Positions 1-6,498 of a stretch of DNA of 10,120 bases are shown one piece after another. The first letter of the stretch is position 1; each line of letters opens with the position of its first letter. Source of the stretch: an uncultured Lachnospiraceae bacterium (lineage in GTDB: Bacteria > Bacillota > Clostridia > Lachnospirales > Lachnospiraceae); contig CAMTBF010000091.1 in assembly GCA_947068385.1 (NCBI GenBank), positions 1 to 10,120 on the forward strand, read 5' to 3'. The position numbers were made by a program, and so were the translations under genes. The notes under the pieces are model-generated. The model searched no databases. It saw only the letters and a list, made by a program, of their open reading frames with translations, and was not told where the DNA came from.

Positions 1-108
1 CATCATCCTGCAGGGGTTGCACCAGTCCGCGTAGAAGTCCACCAGCACGGGCTCGCTGGCCTCCAATACCTCTTTGTCGAAATTGTCCGCCGTAAATCTG
101 TACTCCAT
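1..108 (-). CDS. trxA: Thioredoxin, N-terminal part (cut by window edge)
   Basis: Thioredoxins are small cytoplasmic disulfide reductases, recycled by thioredoxin reductase. Only the first 36 codons are present. They begin [14 protein letters not shown] and run into [16 protein letters not shown], the classic beta-strand VDF(Y/W)A.WC followed by the CxxC active site (Cys29 and Cys32). The start at 108 is supported by an AGAGGTAG ribosome binding site a few bases upstream. The dipeptide between the cysteines is Asn-Pro instead of the canonical Gly-Pro; this dipeptide tunes redox potential in the family. The gene lies 55 bases after trmB on the same strand and may be read from the same transcript. 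The fold assignment is confident, but paralogue identity (main TrxA or an accessory thioredoxin) cannot be decided from this fragment. Confidence 0.88.
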   Translation of the reverse strand, partial: MEYRFTADNFDKEVLEASEPVLVDFYADWCNPCRMM

Positions 109-163
109 GATTCTACCTCTTTTCTGCACCTTTCCGGTGCCATGTCGCATGCCCACAGCTCCC

Positions 164-814
164 TCACGGTCGGGGGTGGGAGATGTACTTGCAGATAGGG
201 TTCCCCAGACATGAGAACTTCTCCTCGTACTCCGTCATCACGTTCCCCTCCATCAGGCGCGGGTCGCTGTGGAGGTCGTAGGTGACCTCGTCGGCCGCCC
301 ACCCCGCGGGCGAAAGCTCCTCCAGGGCGAAGTCGAACAGCTCCCTGTTGTCCGTCTTGAACTCCAGCCTGCCGCCGGGATCCAGGATCGTCCGGAAGCG
401 GGCCAGGAACTGGCGGGAGGGGAGCCTTCGCTTGGCATGCCTGTCCTTGGGCCAGGGATCCGAGAAGTTCAGGTAGATCCTGTCCACCTCCCCCGCGCCG
501 AAGACCTTCCCGATGTCCTCCGCATCCATCCGCAGGAACTTCAGGTTCGGCAGCTCCTCCGCCTCCATCTTGTGGACGGCCCGGATCAGGACGCTGGAGT
601 ATTTCTCGATGCCCACGTAGTTGATGTGGGGATGTCCCTTAGCCATAGTATGGATGAATTTCCCCTTTCCCATACCGATTTCGATGTGGATAGGATTTCC
701 ATTTCCGAACATCTCCCTCCATCTGCCGGGGCACTGGCATGTCAGCTCCTCCGGCACCACATAAGGGCTCCCGGCGATCGCCTCCCTGGAGCCCGTAATG
801 TTGCGCAGTCTCAT
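164..814 (-). CDS. trmB: tRNA (guanine-N7-)-methyltransferase TrmB
   Basis: TrmB transfers a methyl group from S-adenosylmethionine to N7 of G46 in the variable loop of many tRNAs. The 216-residue length is normal for the bacterial family. Visible family signatures are the SAM-binding EIGMGKGKF (residues 45-53), the acidic ribose contact E70, MDAED (96-100), the highly characteristic [16 protein letters not shown] (116-131) and [10 protein letters not shown] (151-160). The start at 814 has a GGGAG ribosome binding site about 8 bases upstream. A promoter-like pair lies just upstream and overlaps the end of the DUF3021 gene, so trmB probably has its own promoter even though it follows the ABC/LytTR operon on the same strand. 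I see no terminator between them, so readthrough is also possible. Confidence 0.96.
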   Translation of the reverse strand: MRLRNITGSREAIAGSPYVVPEELTCQCPGRWREMFGNGNPIHIEIGMGKGKFIHTMAKGHPHINYVGIEKYSSVLIRAVHKMEAEELPNLKFLRMDAEDIGKVFGAGEVDRIYLNFSDPWPKDRHAKRRLPSRQFLARFRTILDPGGRLEFKTDNRELFDFALEELSPAGWAADEVTYDLHSDPRLMEGNVMTEYEEKFSCLGNPICKYISHPRP

Positions 815-858
815 CTCCTATACTCCCTGTCAGGAATCTCCTGTTCCTTCTAACTATA

Positions 859-887
859 AATGTACTGTAAAATCGGATGCTTGTCAA
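859..887 (-). promoter_or_regulatory. Candidate sigma-A promoter of trmB
   Basis: On the minus strand a perfect TTGACA (-35, 882-887) is followed after 17 bases by TACATT (-10, 859-864; 4 of 6 matches to TATAAT). The -35 box overlaps the TGA stop of the DUF3021 gene (884-886). The implied start of transcription lies about 35-40 bases before the trmB start codon. Box positions are read directly; promoter activity is inferred. Confidence 0.6.
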
Positions 888-1330
888 TCCATGATTTCGC
901 CCTTTGCCTTTTTCTCCTGGTATTCCCTGAGCCTTTCGTTCATCTGCTTCGCCTCCTCCGCCCTCTGTGCCCAGGTGACGGCCGATACCAGGGCGAAGAT
1001 CAGGGCTATGGTGATGAGCATGACCGCCACGCTCTGGATCCGGTCGATCCGGTACCAGTGGAACCAGAAGCCTGCCCCCAGCACGATCCCGTTGATCAGA
1101 AGGTAGTGGATCAGGGTGCGGATTCCCATCTCCGCCTTCCCCAATGTCCTGTCCCAGGGATAGATCAGGCAGGTCAGGGCGCACAGGGCGGACACCGCCG
1201 GAATCTGCCACAGGACAGCCGCCTCCACCGTGTCGGTGGGCTCCAGGATCGTGGTGAACACCGCCACGGCGATCACCACGCAGGCCGTCACCCTGGAAAA
1301 CGCATTGAATAGAAACCGTATTTTTCTCAT
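884..1330 (-). CDS. DUF3021-family four-helix membrane protein, partner of the LytTR regulator
   Basis: This is a 148-residue integral membrane protein with four hydrophobic helices, at about residues 10-29, 38-58, 70-92 and 98-118. A charged C-terminal tail (QRAEEAKQMNERLREYQEKKAKGEIMD) is probably cytoplasmic and coiled. Size, topology and position directly after a LytTR gene fit DUF3021. In streptococcal LytTR regulatory systems a small membrane protein encoded beside the LytTR gene restrains that regulator, and a similar role is inferred here. An extended GGAGGAG ribosome binding site precedes the ATG at 1330, and the gap to the LytTR stop is 19 bases, so the two are almost certainly co-transcribed. 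The signal sensed is unknown. The family call is from pattern recognition, not a profile search. Confidence 0.8.
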   Translation of the reverse strand: MRKIRFLFNAFSRVTACVVIAVAVFTTILEPTDTVEAAVLWQIPAVSALCALTCLIYPWDRTLGKAEMGIRTLIHYLLINGIVLGAGFWFHWYRIDRIQSVAVMLITIALIFALVSAVTWAQRAEEAKQMNERLREYQEKKAKGEIMD

Positions 1331-1349
1331 ATCGCTCCTCCGCGCGGGC

Positions 1350-1787
1350 CTATAATCCCAGTTTTTCCTTCAGAACCGGCACATACTGCCGGGAGACGAT
1401 CAGCTTCTCCCCGTTCTTCATGGCCGCCTCAAAGCGTCCGTTGAAGGCGGGGCTCAGGCTCTCCACCTTGGCCAGGTTGATCACCGTGGACTTGGAGGCC
1501 CGGAAGAAATCCGTGCCGGCCAGCCGCTCCTCCAGCTCGTACAGCTTCAGCTTCGTCTCGTAGACCTCCTTTTCCAGATAGGCGAACACCCTGTTGTCCA
1601 CGGCCTCGAAATAGTAGACCGAGGACGGCGGTATCCGGAACAGCCGCTCCTGCCTGGAGACGGTGAGCTTCTCCCGCCCCGCCCGCAGGGCGTACACCAG
1701 CTTCAAGAGCTGTTCGTCCATCCCCCTGCACCGGATGATGATCTCCTCTTCTTCCCCTTCCGGCAGATCCTGTATCGTAATCTTCAT
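1350..1787 (-). CDS. LytTR-family DNA-binding transcriptional regulator without receiver domain
   Basis: This 145-residue protein has a C-terminal LytTR DNA-binding domain (about residues 45-145) and a short N-terminal segment (1-44) far too small for a response-regulator receiver domain. Family landmarks include the IPPSSVYYFEAVDNRVFAYL strand region, the FFRASKSTVINL segment where the conserved Phe/Arg/Ser/Lys and Asn-Leu lie, and the closing GEKLIVSRQYVPVLKEKL strand and helix. LytTR proteins typically bind two direct repeats about two helical turns apart. Lacking a receiver domain, this one is probably controlled by the neighbouring DUF3021 membrane protein instead of by phosphorylation. 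A likely target is the operon's own upstream region, where a 21-bp-spaced repeat is present. The ribosome binding site is AGGGGGA before the ATG at 1787. Confidence 0.92.
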   Translation of the reverse strand: MKITIQDLPEGEEEEIIIRCRGMDEQLLKLVYALRAGREKLTVSRQERLFRIPPSSVYYFEAVDNRVFAYLEKEVYETKLKLYELEERLAGTDFFRASKSTVINLAKVESLSPAFNGRFEAAMKNGEKLIVSRQYVPVLKEKLGL

Positions 1788-1810
1788 TCCCGTCCCCCTG
1801 ACTCGTATCT

Positions 1811-1833
1811 GCCCCGGAGCTTCCTCCCGGGGC
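1811..1833 (-). other. Intercistronic hairpin between permease and LytTR genes
   Basis: GCCCCGGAG (1811-1819) and CTCCCGGGGC (1824-1833) are inverted repeats around a 4-base loop, with one bulged base. This gives a GC-rich stem in the 57-base gap between the permease stop and the LytTR start. No run of T follows, so it is not an intrinsic terminator. It could mark an RNA processing point or adjust the regulator-to-transporter ratio; that role is inference. Confidence 0.45.
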
Positions 1834-1844
1834 CGGCCCCTCTC

Positions 1845-2753
1845 TCAGCGCAGCTTCCTGCGCCTGCTCAGGGCCGCTCCGGCCACAATGGCTATTATAG
1901 CATAAAGCAGCAGGATCGCCACCTGTTCTCCCAGGGAAAATTTATGCTCCCCTGCCATGACGCTGATTCCCATGGCCTCCCGGAAGATCTCCCCCGCCCC
2001 CTGTGGCATTCCCGCAAAGGCTTCCACGATGGCCTCCTGGGTGCAGACCTCCCGCATCATGGACGCGCCGTGGAGCACGGGCAGGCACTTCAGGACCGAC
2101 TGTACCGGGGCGGACAGGGAATCCATGGGCAGGTAGATCCCTCCCACGAAGCCCACCAGCGTGCCGACGATCGTCAGCAGGCCGCTCCAGGCGCTGCTGT
2201 TGTGGACGGACAGCGCGAACAGGTAGGCGATCGTGGCGAAGACGAAGGTGTTCAGGGCGATCATGCCCCCAAGCTTCAGCACGCTCCCCGCCTTCAGCAG
2301 CCCGTATCCCTGGAGGGCGAAATACCCCTCCCCCGCCGCCAGGGTCAGCAGGCACATCCCCGTCCCCACCAGCCATGCGGACAGGATATAGCCCAGGGAG
2401 AGCTTCAGCCTGCTCACCGGCGTCACATAGAACGCCGCCAGCCGCTTCTCCGTCTCGTCCTGCACCATGATCCCCGTCACCGTGAGGGTCACCGTCACCG
2501 CATTGACCACCAGGATCCCCGCCAGGGTCCAGAGCTGGATCAGATAGGCCGCGTTCCTTTCATCCGCCGCCAGGTCCCTCTCCCCGCCCCATTCCGAGAG
2601 CAGGTCCACCAAAGCCCGGCTGTTCATCCGCCCCAGGAATATCACCATCAGCGCCAGCACGATGAGCATGGACAGCAGCGAGAAGAACACCGCGGAGCGC
2701 TCCCTTAAGAACAGCAGGCTGTTCCTTTTTACCAGATATCCGATTTCCTTCAT
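1845..2753 (-). CDS. ABC-2 type transporter permease
   Basis: This 302-residue membrane subunit belongs to an ABC exporter. It has an N-terminal helix (about 18-42, after the basic KRNSLLFLRERS segment), a roughly 30-residue extracytoplasmic loop, then helices near 75-97, 117-140, 160-185, 188-208 and 279-295. This is the usual six-helix ABC-2 layout. The QDETEKRLAAFYVTPVSRLK segment between the second and third helices is the conserved cytoplasmic coupling region. The GGIYLPMDSLSAPVQSVLKCLPVLHGASMMR stretch after the fifth helix is typical of the family. It starts 13 bases after the ATPase stop with a GGGGGAGG ribosome binding site, so it pairs with that ATPase. Substrate is unknown; bacteriocin, peptide or drug export are all plausible for this class. 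Confidence 0.92.
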   Translation of the reverse strand: MKEIGYLVKRNSLLFLRERSAVFFSLLSMLIVLALMVIFLGRMNSRALVDLLSEWGGERDLAADERNAAYLIQLWTLAGILVVNAVTVTLTVTGIMVQDETEKRLAAFYVTPVSRLKLSLGYILSAWLVGTGMCLLTLAAGEGYFALQGYGLLKAGSVLKLGGMIALNTFVFATIAYLFALSVHNSSAWSGLLTIVGTLVGFVGGIYLPMDSLSAPVQSVLKCLPVLHGASMMREVCTQEAIVEAFAGMPQGAGEIFREAMGISVMAGEHKFSLGEQVAILLLYAIIAIVAGAALSRRRKLR

Positions 2754-2766
2754 CCCGTTCCTCCCC

Positions 2767-3723
2767 CTATTTCTCCAATGATTTACCTGTTATGTTCAAA
2801 AATACGTCGTCCATGGAGCCCTGTACCAGCTCGAAGCCCTGGAGGCAATGCTCCGCCTCCCGGAGGATCGGGAGGGCTGCCAGGCTATCCGGCAGGGCCA
2901 CCACGAACGTCCCCCCGTCGGCCTCTTCCGCCGCCAGGCAGCCCTCCTTCCCTCCCCCGCCGCCAGGCTCCCCCCGGTGCCTGGCCAGGATCTCCGCCAG
3001 CTCCCCGCGCTTCCCCTCCCCGGGGACCAGCAGAAGCCTGTCCCTGGCAAAGCGCTCCTTCAGCGTAAAGGGCGTTCCCGTCTCCCGGATCTGGCCGCTG
3101 TCCATGACGGCGATATGGGTGGCCCGGGCGGCCTCCTCCATGTAGTGGGTGGTCAGGAAGATGGTCACCCCTTCCTGGCGCAGCTCCTCCAGGCTCTCCC
3201 AGACCATCTGTCTGGTGGCGGGGTCCAGCCCGGTGGTGGGTTCGTCCAGGAACAGGAGCCGGGGCGTGTTCACCAGGGCGGCCCCAATCTCGCAGCGCCG
3301 CTTCTGCCCTCCGGAGAGATGCTCGTAGCGCCTGCCGAACAGCGGCAGGAGCCCCAGCTTCTCGCCCACCTTGCCTATGCTGCCCTTAAGCTCCCCTCCC
3401 CGCAGGCCGTACAGGGAGCCCCTGACGGTCAGGTTCTCCTGGACGGTGAGCTTGTTGTCCAGGCAGTTGTTCTGCCACACCACCCCGATTTTTCGCCGGA
3501 TGGCCTCGTCCTCCCTGCCCAGCCTGTGCTCGCAGATCGACGCCTCCCCTGCTGTGGGCGCAAGCAGGGTGCACAGCATATTGATGGTGGTGGACTTCCC
3601 CGCGCCGTTCACCCCCAGGAAGCCGAACAGCTCCCCCTGCTCCACCTGAAAGTCGATGCCGTCCACCGCTTTGACCTGGTGGAAGTGTTTTTTGAGCCCG
3701 CTGACCTTTATGACCGGTTCCAT
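2767..3723 (-). CDS. ABC transporter ATP-binding protein (exporter type)
   Basis: The 318-residue nucleotide-binding subunit energises the permease encoded just downstream. All motifs are intact: Walker A GVNGAGKST (37-45), Q-loop Gln84, signature LSGGQ (136-140), Walker B LLFLDEP (156-162), D-loop GLD, and switch His193 in TTH. Residues 1-220 are the ATPase domain. The remaining ~100 residues form the variable C-terminal region found in exporters of the CcmA/DrrA group, and carry a Gly-rich patch (GEPGGGGGKEG). The gene is first in a four-gene operon with the permease, LytTR regulator and DUF3021 protein. The ATG at 3723 has a GAGGAGGAG ribosome binding site. Its promoter region lies in the 208-base divergent gap shared with the carboxypeptidase gene. 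Confidence 0.96.
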   Translation of the reverse strand: MEPVIKVSGLKKHFHQVKAVDGIDFQVEQGELFGFLGVNGAGKSTTINMLCTLLAPTAGEASICEHRLGREDEAIRRKIGVVWQNNCLDNKLTVQENLTVRGSLYGLRGGELKGSIGKVGEKLGLLPLFGRRYEHLSGGQKRRCEIGAALVNTPRLLFLDEPTTGLDPATRQMVWESLEELRQEGVTIFLTTHYMEEAARATHIAVMDSGQIRETGTPFTLKERFARDRLLLVPGEGKRGELAEILARHRGEPGGGGGKEGCLAAEEADGGTFVVALPDSLAALPILREAEHCLQGFELVQGSMDDVFLNITGKSLEK

Positions 3724-3754
3724 ATCGTCTCCTCCTCGCCTGTTTGCTTCTGTA

Positions 3755-3760
3755 CTTATA
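3755..3760 (-). promoter_or_regulatory. Candidate -10 box of the ABC/LytTR operon promoter
   Basis: TATAAG on the minus strand lies about 32 bases before the ATPase start codon. At a 17-base spacing the -35 position reads AAGGGC, which has essentially no match to TTGACA. A good -10 with no -35 is typical of an activator-dependent promoter. The tandem repeat at 3794-3834 would then lie at roughly -46 to -86 relative to the inferred transcription start. The assignment is inferred. Confidence 0.45.
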
Positions 3761-3793
3761 GGAAAGCATAAAGGAGCGCCCTTTGCAAGCCAT

Positions 3794-3834
3794 TGGCGGT
3801 GAGCTGCGTTTTTTCGCCGCTAAGTTGCATTCCT
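3794..3834 (-). promoter_or_regulatory. Tandem 21-bp-spaced repeat, probable LytTR operator
   Basis: Read on the plus strand, TGGCGGTGAGCTGCGTTTTT (3794-3813) and CGCCGCTAAGTTGCATTCCT (3815-3834) agree at 13 of 20 positions. The core (T,G/A,A,G,C/T,TGC,G/A,TT) differs only by transitions. The offset is exactly 21 bp, two helical turns, which is how LytTR dimers contact direct repeats. The distal copy runs into a TTGCA-N4-TGCAA inverted repeat (3825-3838). The site sits upstream of a promoter with no recognisable -35 box, in front of an operon that encodes a LytTR protein. The repeat is observed; binding and autoregulation are inferred. Confidence 0.55.
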
Positions 3835-3847
3835 GCAATTTGTCCCT

Positions 3848-3875
3848 TTGGTTTTTTGGGAGAATGGTGTATAAT
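3848..3875 (+). promoter_or_regulatory. Candidate promoter of the D,D-carboxypeptidase gene
   Basis: A perfect TATAAT (3870-3875) is preceded at 16 bases by TTGGTT (3848-3853; 3 of 6 matches to TTGACA). It lies 56 bases before the start codon of the carboxypeptidase gene. The -35 region begins about 14 bases from the distal repeat of the putative LytTR operator, so the regulator could also affect this promoter. Confidence 0.5.
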
Positions 3876-3931
3876 GGGAGCATGATGCAGGAATCTTTAT
3901 CGATGTGAATGAACAGATGCGAGGTTGACAG

Positions 3932-5404
3932 ATGTCCGCTAAAATCTTCCATAAATATATCCGGCTTTTCGCTGCCGTGCTCTGCGCCGGCAGCCTGGCC
4001 CTGTCCCCTGCCCTCCCCGTGGAGGCCCAGGCCCCTACTGCCGCGGAGCTTGCGCTGGCGGCCAACCGCGCCCTGCCCGTCCAGTCCAACGAGGTGCCCA
4101 ACTGGCCCGCTGGCCCTGTGGTGGGGGCGGAGTCCGCCATTTTGATGGAGCTCCAGACAGGCACCATCCTTTACTCCAAGAATATCCACCAGCGGGAATA
4201 TCCCGCCAGCACCACCAAGATCCTCACCACCCTGATCGCCGCGGAGCAGTGCCAGATGGACGAGATCGTGACCTTTTCCCACGATGCTGTCTTCGACACG
4301 CCCTGGGACAGCAGCCACATCGCCATGGACGTGGGGCAGGAGCTGACCATGGAGCAGTGCCTGAACGCCATCCTGATCCGCTCCGCCAATGAGGTGTGCT
4401 ATGCGGTGGCGGAGCATATCACGGGCACCACGGACTGGCAGGTCTTCTCGGACATCATGAATGCGCGGGCCGGGGAGCTGGGCTGCCTGAACACCCATTT
4501 CGTGAACCCAAACGGCCTGCCGGACGAGGACCATTATACCACGGCCTATGACCTGGCCATGATCGGCAGGGCCTTCTTCGCCAACGAGATGCTGTGCAAG
4601 ATCACCCTGTCCCCCCGGATCGACTTCCCGGCTACGGACAAGCTGCCCCAGGGGAAGCTGGAGAACAACCACATGGAGATCATCCCCGGCGGAACCTATG
4701 CCTATGAATACATCGTGGGCTGCAAGACCGGCTACACGGACGATGCCAGGAGCTGCCTGGTGTCCTGCGCGGAGAAGAACGGGCTGAAGCTGATCTGCGT
4801 GGTGATGCGGGACGAGGCCCCCAACCACTATGAGGACACCATCTCCCTCTTCGAGTACGGCTTCTCCAATTTCGAGCGGGTGAACGTGGCCCAGACAGAG
4901 ACGAAATACAATATCGACAACACCGGGCTGTTCTACAGCGGCAACGACATCTTCGGCAGCTCCCGGCCCTTCCTTTCCTTAAACAGGGAGGATTTCATCG
5001 TCCTGCCCCGGACGGTCTCCTTCGGGGAGGTCTCTTCCTCCATCTCCTACGAGGCGGCGGACGAGAACCAGGCGGCGGTGATCTCCTATTCCTATCAGGA
5101 GGTGCCCCTGGGCACTGTCCGGGTGGATTTCAACGCGGACAGCCAGGAGCCCAGCATCTTCGACAGGGAGGACGGATCCGCCCCGGAGCAAGGCAGCCAG
5201 GAAGACAAGCCCGTCATATTCGTCAACCTGGCCTTTCTCCTCACGGCAGGCGCCGTGCTGGCGGCCCTGCTGCTCCTCTGGCTCATTGCCCGCCTGATCC
5301 TGCGGAACTACCATATCTCTCCCCGCAGCGGCAGGCGGGGATGGCGGAAGCGCAGCCGCCGCAGAAAGCGCGGCTCCAGAAAATACAGAGGCCCTGACTT
5401 TTGA
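3932..5404 (+). CDS. Secreted, membrane-anchored serine D-alanyl-D-alanine carboxypeptidase (peptidase S11)
   Basis: This penicillin-binding enzyme trims the terminal D-alanine from peptidoglycan pentapeptides outside the cell membrane. At 490 residues it shows a signal peptide (basic MSAKIFHKYIR, hydrophobic core to about 28, likely cleavage after VEAQA near 34). The full S11 triad of motifs follows: SxxK as STTK (93-96, Ser93 nucleophile), SxN as SAN (151-153) and KTG (265-267). After the catalytic and beta-rich C-terminal domains come one transmembrane helix (about 428-457) and a strongly basic cytoplasmic tail (458-490, many Arg/Lys). Low-molecular-weight PBPs often use an amphipathic helix as anchor, so a true helix plus a 33-residue basic tail is notable. 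The start at 3932 has a GAGG ribosome binding site 7 bases upstream. It resembles clostridial DacF/DacB-type enzymes; the exact paralogue is not resolved. Confidence 0.95.
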   Translation: MSAKIFHKYIRLFAAVLCAGSLALSPALPVEAQAPTAAELALAANRALPVQSNEVPNWPAGPVVGAESAILMELQTGTILYSKNIHQREYPASTTKILTTLIAAEQCQMDEIVTFSHDAVFDTPWDSSHIAMDVGQELTMEQCLNAILIRSANEVCYAVAEHITGTTDWQVFSDIMNARAGELGCLNTHFVNPNGLPDEDHYTTAYDLAMIGRAFFANEMLCKITLSPRIDFPATDKLPQGKLENNHMEIIPGGTYAYEYIVGCKTGYTDDARSCLVSCAEKNGLKLICVVMRDEAPNHYEDTISLFEYGFSNFERVNVAQTETKYNIDNTGLFYSGNDIFGSSRPFLSLNREDFIVLPRTVSFGEVSSSISYEAADENQAAVISYSYQEVPLGTVRVDFNADSQEPSIFDREDGSAPEQGSQEDKPVIFVNLAFLLTAGAVLAALLLLWLIARLILRNYHISPRSGRRGWRKRSRRRKRGSRKYRGPDF

Positions 5405-5415
5405 GTCATGGCCTC
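5388..5415. terminator. Hairpin shared by two convergent genes, possible bidirectional terminator
   Basis: GAGGCC (5388-5393), C, TGACT (5395-5399), a TTTG loop, AGTCA (5404-5408), T, GGCCTC (5410-5415) form an 11-bp stem with one mismatch. It contains the last codons and TGA of the carboxypeptidase gene (5402-5404) and the stop of the exonuclease gene (5406-5408 on the other strand). The T-runs after it are short on both strands (TCCTTTG on plus, TGTATTTT on minus), so it is a moderate intrinsic terminator at best. Confidence 0.6.
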
Positions 5416-6431
5416 TCCTTTGTCCCGCGGCTTTTCCTTTGGACCCGCTTCCTGTGCACGTCGCTTGCATGCTCCCTGCGGGCCTTCAGCGCCTCCGCGT
5501 CCTCGTCTGAAATCAGCTTTGTAGTCTTTACCACATAGACCTTCCCGGCGGGGGATTTCCGGATCCTGATCTTCCCCTTCAGGTAGCCGTGCTTCTCGCA
5601 GTAGGCCAGGCAGACGTAATGCTTCCCGCCCGGCGAGAACCAGCGAATCTTCTTGCGCAGGTTCCTGCGGCAGAGGTAGCATTTGCTGGACGCCACCTCC
5701 CTGTCCGCCAGGGCCTCCTCCTTGGTGTCGAATTCCCTGGAAATGTATTTGGCGTAATTGTCGAACTGTACCTTCAGCTCGGACTTCCTGTCCTTGGGCG
5801 GATGGAACACATCGTAGGAGAGGTTCCGCAGCGCCGCGGGCTTCTCCGCCAGGATCCTGGCCAGGATCTTGGCCGTGTAATGGGCGTCGGCGAAGGCCCT
5901 GTGGAAGGGGATGTCCTTCTCCAGCTCCAGGAAGTCCACGGCGTATTCCAGGGATTTCCTGCTCTTCCCGTCCTCATAGGCGATGCTGAACAGCTTCTGC
6001 ACGTCCAGGTAGGCCAGGGGACCGTCCGCCAGGGGCTTCATGTGATAGTACTCCATGTTCCGCTGCAGCTCCGTCAGATCCGCGCTGCCCCAGCTGCAGA
6101 AGCGGTACTCCTCCTCCCCGCACCAGGCAAAGAACGCCTCCGCCGCCTGGGGAAAGGGCTGGCCTTTCTTCAGCTCCTTCATCCGCAGGTGTATCAGGCG
6201 GCCGGTGGCCTGGTTCATCTCATGGTACACCGACGGCCTGATCAGCCGGTTGAATCCGCCCGCCGGATCCCGGCCCTGGGCGGAGCCCCCGTCCCCGGCG
6301 GGACAGCGGCTCCCATCGGCCCCCAGCTTCACCGCGCCGATCTCTATGATTTCAAAGGGAATGGCAGGCACCTCGTGTTCCGTGATCCCGTTCGCCTGGT
6401 TCCATTCCAGATCCAATACCACATAGTTCAT
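5406..6431 (-). CDS. DEDDh-family 3'-5' exonuclease with C-terminal Cys-rich domain
   Basis: The N-terminal 200 residues form an RNase T/DnaQ-like exonuclease fold. Catalytic metal ligands are all visible: Asp7 and Glu9 (VLDLEWN), Asp118 (SADLTEL), and His177 with Asp182 (HRAFAD, the DEDDh spacing). The family degrades RNA or single-stranded DNA from the 3' end; related stand-alone clostridial proteins are similar to KapD-like exonucleases. Residues about 38-60 form a Gly-rich insertion (GADGSRCPAGDGG...) between the second and third strands. The last 140 residues are unlike the exonuclease core. They contain Cys251-x2-Cys254, then Cys274-x3-Cys278-x2-His281, a likely zinc-binding ribbon, followed by a basic tail (KARREHASDVHRKRVQRKSR) suited to nucleic-acid contact. 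The start at 6431 has AAGGA upstream. The substrate is not known. Confidence 0.87.
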   Translation of the reverse strand: MNYVVLDLEWNQANGITEHEVPAIPFEIIEIGAVKLGADGSRCPAGDGGSAQGRDPAGGFNRLIRPSVYHEMNQATGRLIHLRMKELKKGQPFPQAAEAFFAWCGEEEYRFCSWGSADLTELQRNMEYYHMKPLADGPLAYLDVQKLFSIAYEDGKSRKSLEYAVDFLELEKDIPFHRAFADAHYTAKILARILAEKPAALRNLSYDVFHPPKDRKSELKVQFDNYAKYISREFDTKEEALADREVASSKCYLCRRNLRKKIRWFSPGGKHYVCLAYCEKHGYLKGKIRIRKSPAGKVYVVKTTKLISDEDAEALKARREHASDVHRKRVQRKSRGTKERP

Positions 6432-6473
6432 CCAGATTCCTTCCCACGGCCGGGAGCCCTCTGCCCTGCTTCC

Positions 6474-6498
6474 AAAAAAGCGTGCCTCAGGCGGAGGC
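6474..6498 (-). terminator. Candidate intrinsic terminator after the hydrolase gene
   Basis: On the minus strand GCCTC-CGCCT-GAGGC (6484-6498) forms a 5-bp GC-rich stem that includes the hydrolase stop codon. It is followed after ACGC by TTTTTT (complement of 6474-6479). The stem is short and the four-base spacer weakens it, so it may be only partly effective. If functional, it ends the proS-hydrolase transcript and leaves the exonuclease gene with its own, unidentified promoter. Confidence 0.45.

Noticed and set aside
126..140. GCACC-TTTCC-GGTGC inverted repeat between trmB and the thioredoxin gene
   Set aside because: It has a 5-bp stem with no T-run on the coding strand; it sits next to the ribosome binding site but is too small to call a terminator or regulator.
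3815..3824. The 10-mer ACTTAGCGGC shared by the LytTR region and copy B of the proS repeat
   Set aside because: A single 10-base match between two intergenic regions is not rare enough, and the flanking structure does not match.
3386..4828. A 480-codon open frame on the minus strand
   Set aside because: It crosses the divergent promoter region and lies antisense to the carboxypeptidase and out of frame with the ATPase; no ribosome binding site or family resemblance.
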